Shown piece by piece: positions 5,386 to 6,350 of a stretch of 6,350 nucleotides of DNA. Position 1 is the first letter of the stretch. The number at the start of each line of letters is the position of its first letter. Origin of the DNA: an uncultured Panacagrimonas sp. (GTDB taxonomy: Bacteria > Pseudomonadota > Gammaproteobacteria > Nevskiales > Nevskiaceae); the NCBI GenBank assembly GCA_946481265.1, contig CAMLNE010000250.1, positions 1-6,350 on the forward strand, read 5' to 3'. The position numbers and the translations under genes are program-made. Below the pieces are notes generated by a model, which had not been told where the DNA came from, ran no database searches, and was given only the letters and a program-made list of their open reading frames with translations.

Positions 5386-6350
5386 ATGTCGTTTTTCTCG
5401 CGCTTCTTTCGCAAGGCGCAAGCGCCCTCGCCTCGCGCGGCGTCAGCTGCTCTGCCCACCGCGCCATCGAAAACGACCGAGCGTTCCGCACCCCGGCCGA
5501 GCGCAGCGGATCGCGCCCTGGCCGCCGCCGCACACGAAAGCGCCTTGCAGTCGGCCCTCGCGGCCGACGATGTCCAGGCGCTGGCCCGGCTGGTCGTCGA
5601 GGGAGCCTCGACCAAGGTTCGCCAGGCGGCGGCCATCGCCATCGACGATCCGGACGTGCTGCGGCAACTCATCCGCGATGTCCGCGGCGGCAACGACAAG
5701 GGTGTCTACCGGATCCTGACGTCCAAGCGCGAGGCGCTGCTCGAGCAGGCCCGCCAGCAGGAGCAGGTGCAGGCCGAGCTCGACTCGGCCGCGGCTGACC
5801 TCGAGCGCCACAGCCAACGCGCATACGACGCCTTCTATGGCCCGCGCCTGGACGAGTTCGAGTCGCGCTGGGAAGCGCTGGCGGCGCAGGCCGATCCGGA
5901 GTTGTGCAGCAAAGTCCGGCAATCGATCGACCGCTCGCGGAGAACCGTGGCCGAGCATGTGCGCCAGGTGGCGGCCGAGGCGGCCCGTGAGCAGGCCGCC
6001 GCCGAGGCCGCCGCGGAAGCGCAGCGCCTGCATGAACAGGAGACCCAGGCAGCGGCCGCGGCGGCAGCGGAGCAGGCAGGGATTCTCGAGGAGCAGCGGG
6101 ATGCGCTGACCGAAGAGGCGCAGGCCGAGCGGCAGGCGCATCGCCAGATTGGTGAATTGATCCGCAAGGCGCGTGGCGCGCTCAGTGGCGGCAGCAGCGC
6201 CCGCGCGGCCTCGGTTCGACGGACCATCGAGAAGAAGCTGTTGGGAGCGCCGCCGTTGCCGGCCCCGCTCGCCGGCCAGTTGCTGCAGCTCGACCCGCAG
6301 CTCGACGAGTTGAAGGACTGGAAGCGTTTTTCGGTGACGCCGAAGCGCGC
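5386..6350 (+). CDS. DUF349 domain-containing protein, 3' end cut by window
   Basis: An open frame of 321 complete codons with no stop before the window edge, starting MSFFSRFFRK. After a low-complexity Ala/Pro/Ser linker (about 11-45), residues 50-115 form short amphipathic helices resembling HEAT repeats (DDVQALARLVVEGASTKVRQ, DDPDVLRQLI). Residues about 118-262 are a long charged, Gln/Glu/Ala-rich coiled coil including an alanine-rich core (196-230). LDELKDWKRFSVTPKR (306-321) is the characteristic opening of a DUF349 domain; several such repeats probably follow beyond the edge. The molecular role of DUF349 proteins is not established. No signal peptide, so cytoplasmic. Only a weak CAGG (5375-5378) precedes ATG 5386, but the MSFF-type start and continuous family-like sequence favour it. 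Antisense open frames across this gene are composition shadows. Confidence 0.88.
   Translation, partial: MSFFSRFFRKAQAPSPRAASAALPTAPSKTTERSAPRPSAADRALAAAAHESALQSALAADDVQALARLVVEGASTKVRQAAAIAIDDPDVLRQLIRDVRGGNDKGVYRILTSKREALLEQARQQEQVQAELDSAAADLERHSQRAYDAFYGPRLDEFESRWEALAAQADPELCSKVRQSIDRSRRTVAEHVRQVAAEAAREQAAAEAAAEAQRLHEQETQAAAAAAAEQAGILEEQRDALTEEAQAERQAHRQIGELIRKARGALSGGSSARAASVRRTIEKKLLGAPPLPAPLAGQLLQLDPQLDELKDWKRFSVTPKR

Noticed and set aside
4721..5533. Leftward 270-codon frame across the repeat block and proline-rich gene
   Set aside because: Composition-driven Arg-rich sequence that spans repeats and two start regions; no domain seen.
5443..6141. Leftward 232-codon frame opposite the DUF349 gene
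   Set aside because: Leu/Arg-rich antisense shadow; the sense strand carries the DUF349 and coiled-coil sequence.

Overview
The window looks like GC-rich proteobacterial chromosome. Most genes use strongly G/C-ending codons: two hand-counted lines inside the SDR gene give 89 G+C of 120 bases, about 74%. The organism cannot be fixed from this sequence. A DUF349 protein and short 'GGGGCCAGGCTC' intergenic repeats fit a gamma- or betaproteobacterium, and a Lysobacter/Xanthomonas-type host is my best but weak guess.

Left part (1-1749, leftward strand). The standout gene is a 346-residue protein whose C-terminal half carries the full Arg / Ser-Thr-Ser / Glu-x-Glu signature of cholera- and pertussis-type ADP-ribosyltransferase toxins, with no signal peptide and no B subunit in view. 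Its DNA is clearly lower in GC (about 55% in two counted lines), so it looks like an accessory or transferred gene. Between it and the next gene lie about 540 bases with little support for coding. They hold a small inverted repeat upstream of the toxin and a short rightward frame split by one TGA.

Middle part (1750-4658). A LysR-type regulator (leftward) is divergent from a short-chain dehydrogenase, which is followed after 8 bases by a double-cupin protein. This is the classic layout of a LysR regulator controlling a small adjacent metabolic operon. The dehydrogenase has a leucine where the catalytic tyrosine should be. A VOC (glyoxalase-like) protein follows with its own ribosome binding site.

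Right part (4659-6350). A purine-rich block of repeats with a strong palindrome separates the VOC gene from a small exported proline-rich protein. After another non-coding gap a DUF349 protein begins and runs off the right end. The regulator, dehydrogenase and cupin plausibly work together in small-molecule oxidation or reduction, but the substrate is unknown. The toxin-like gene has no evident link to them. No RNA gene or CRISPR array was seen. No transposase was seen either.
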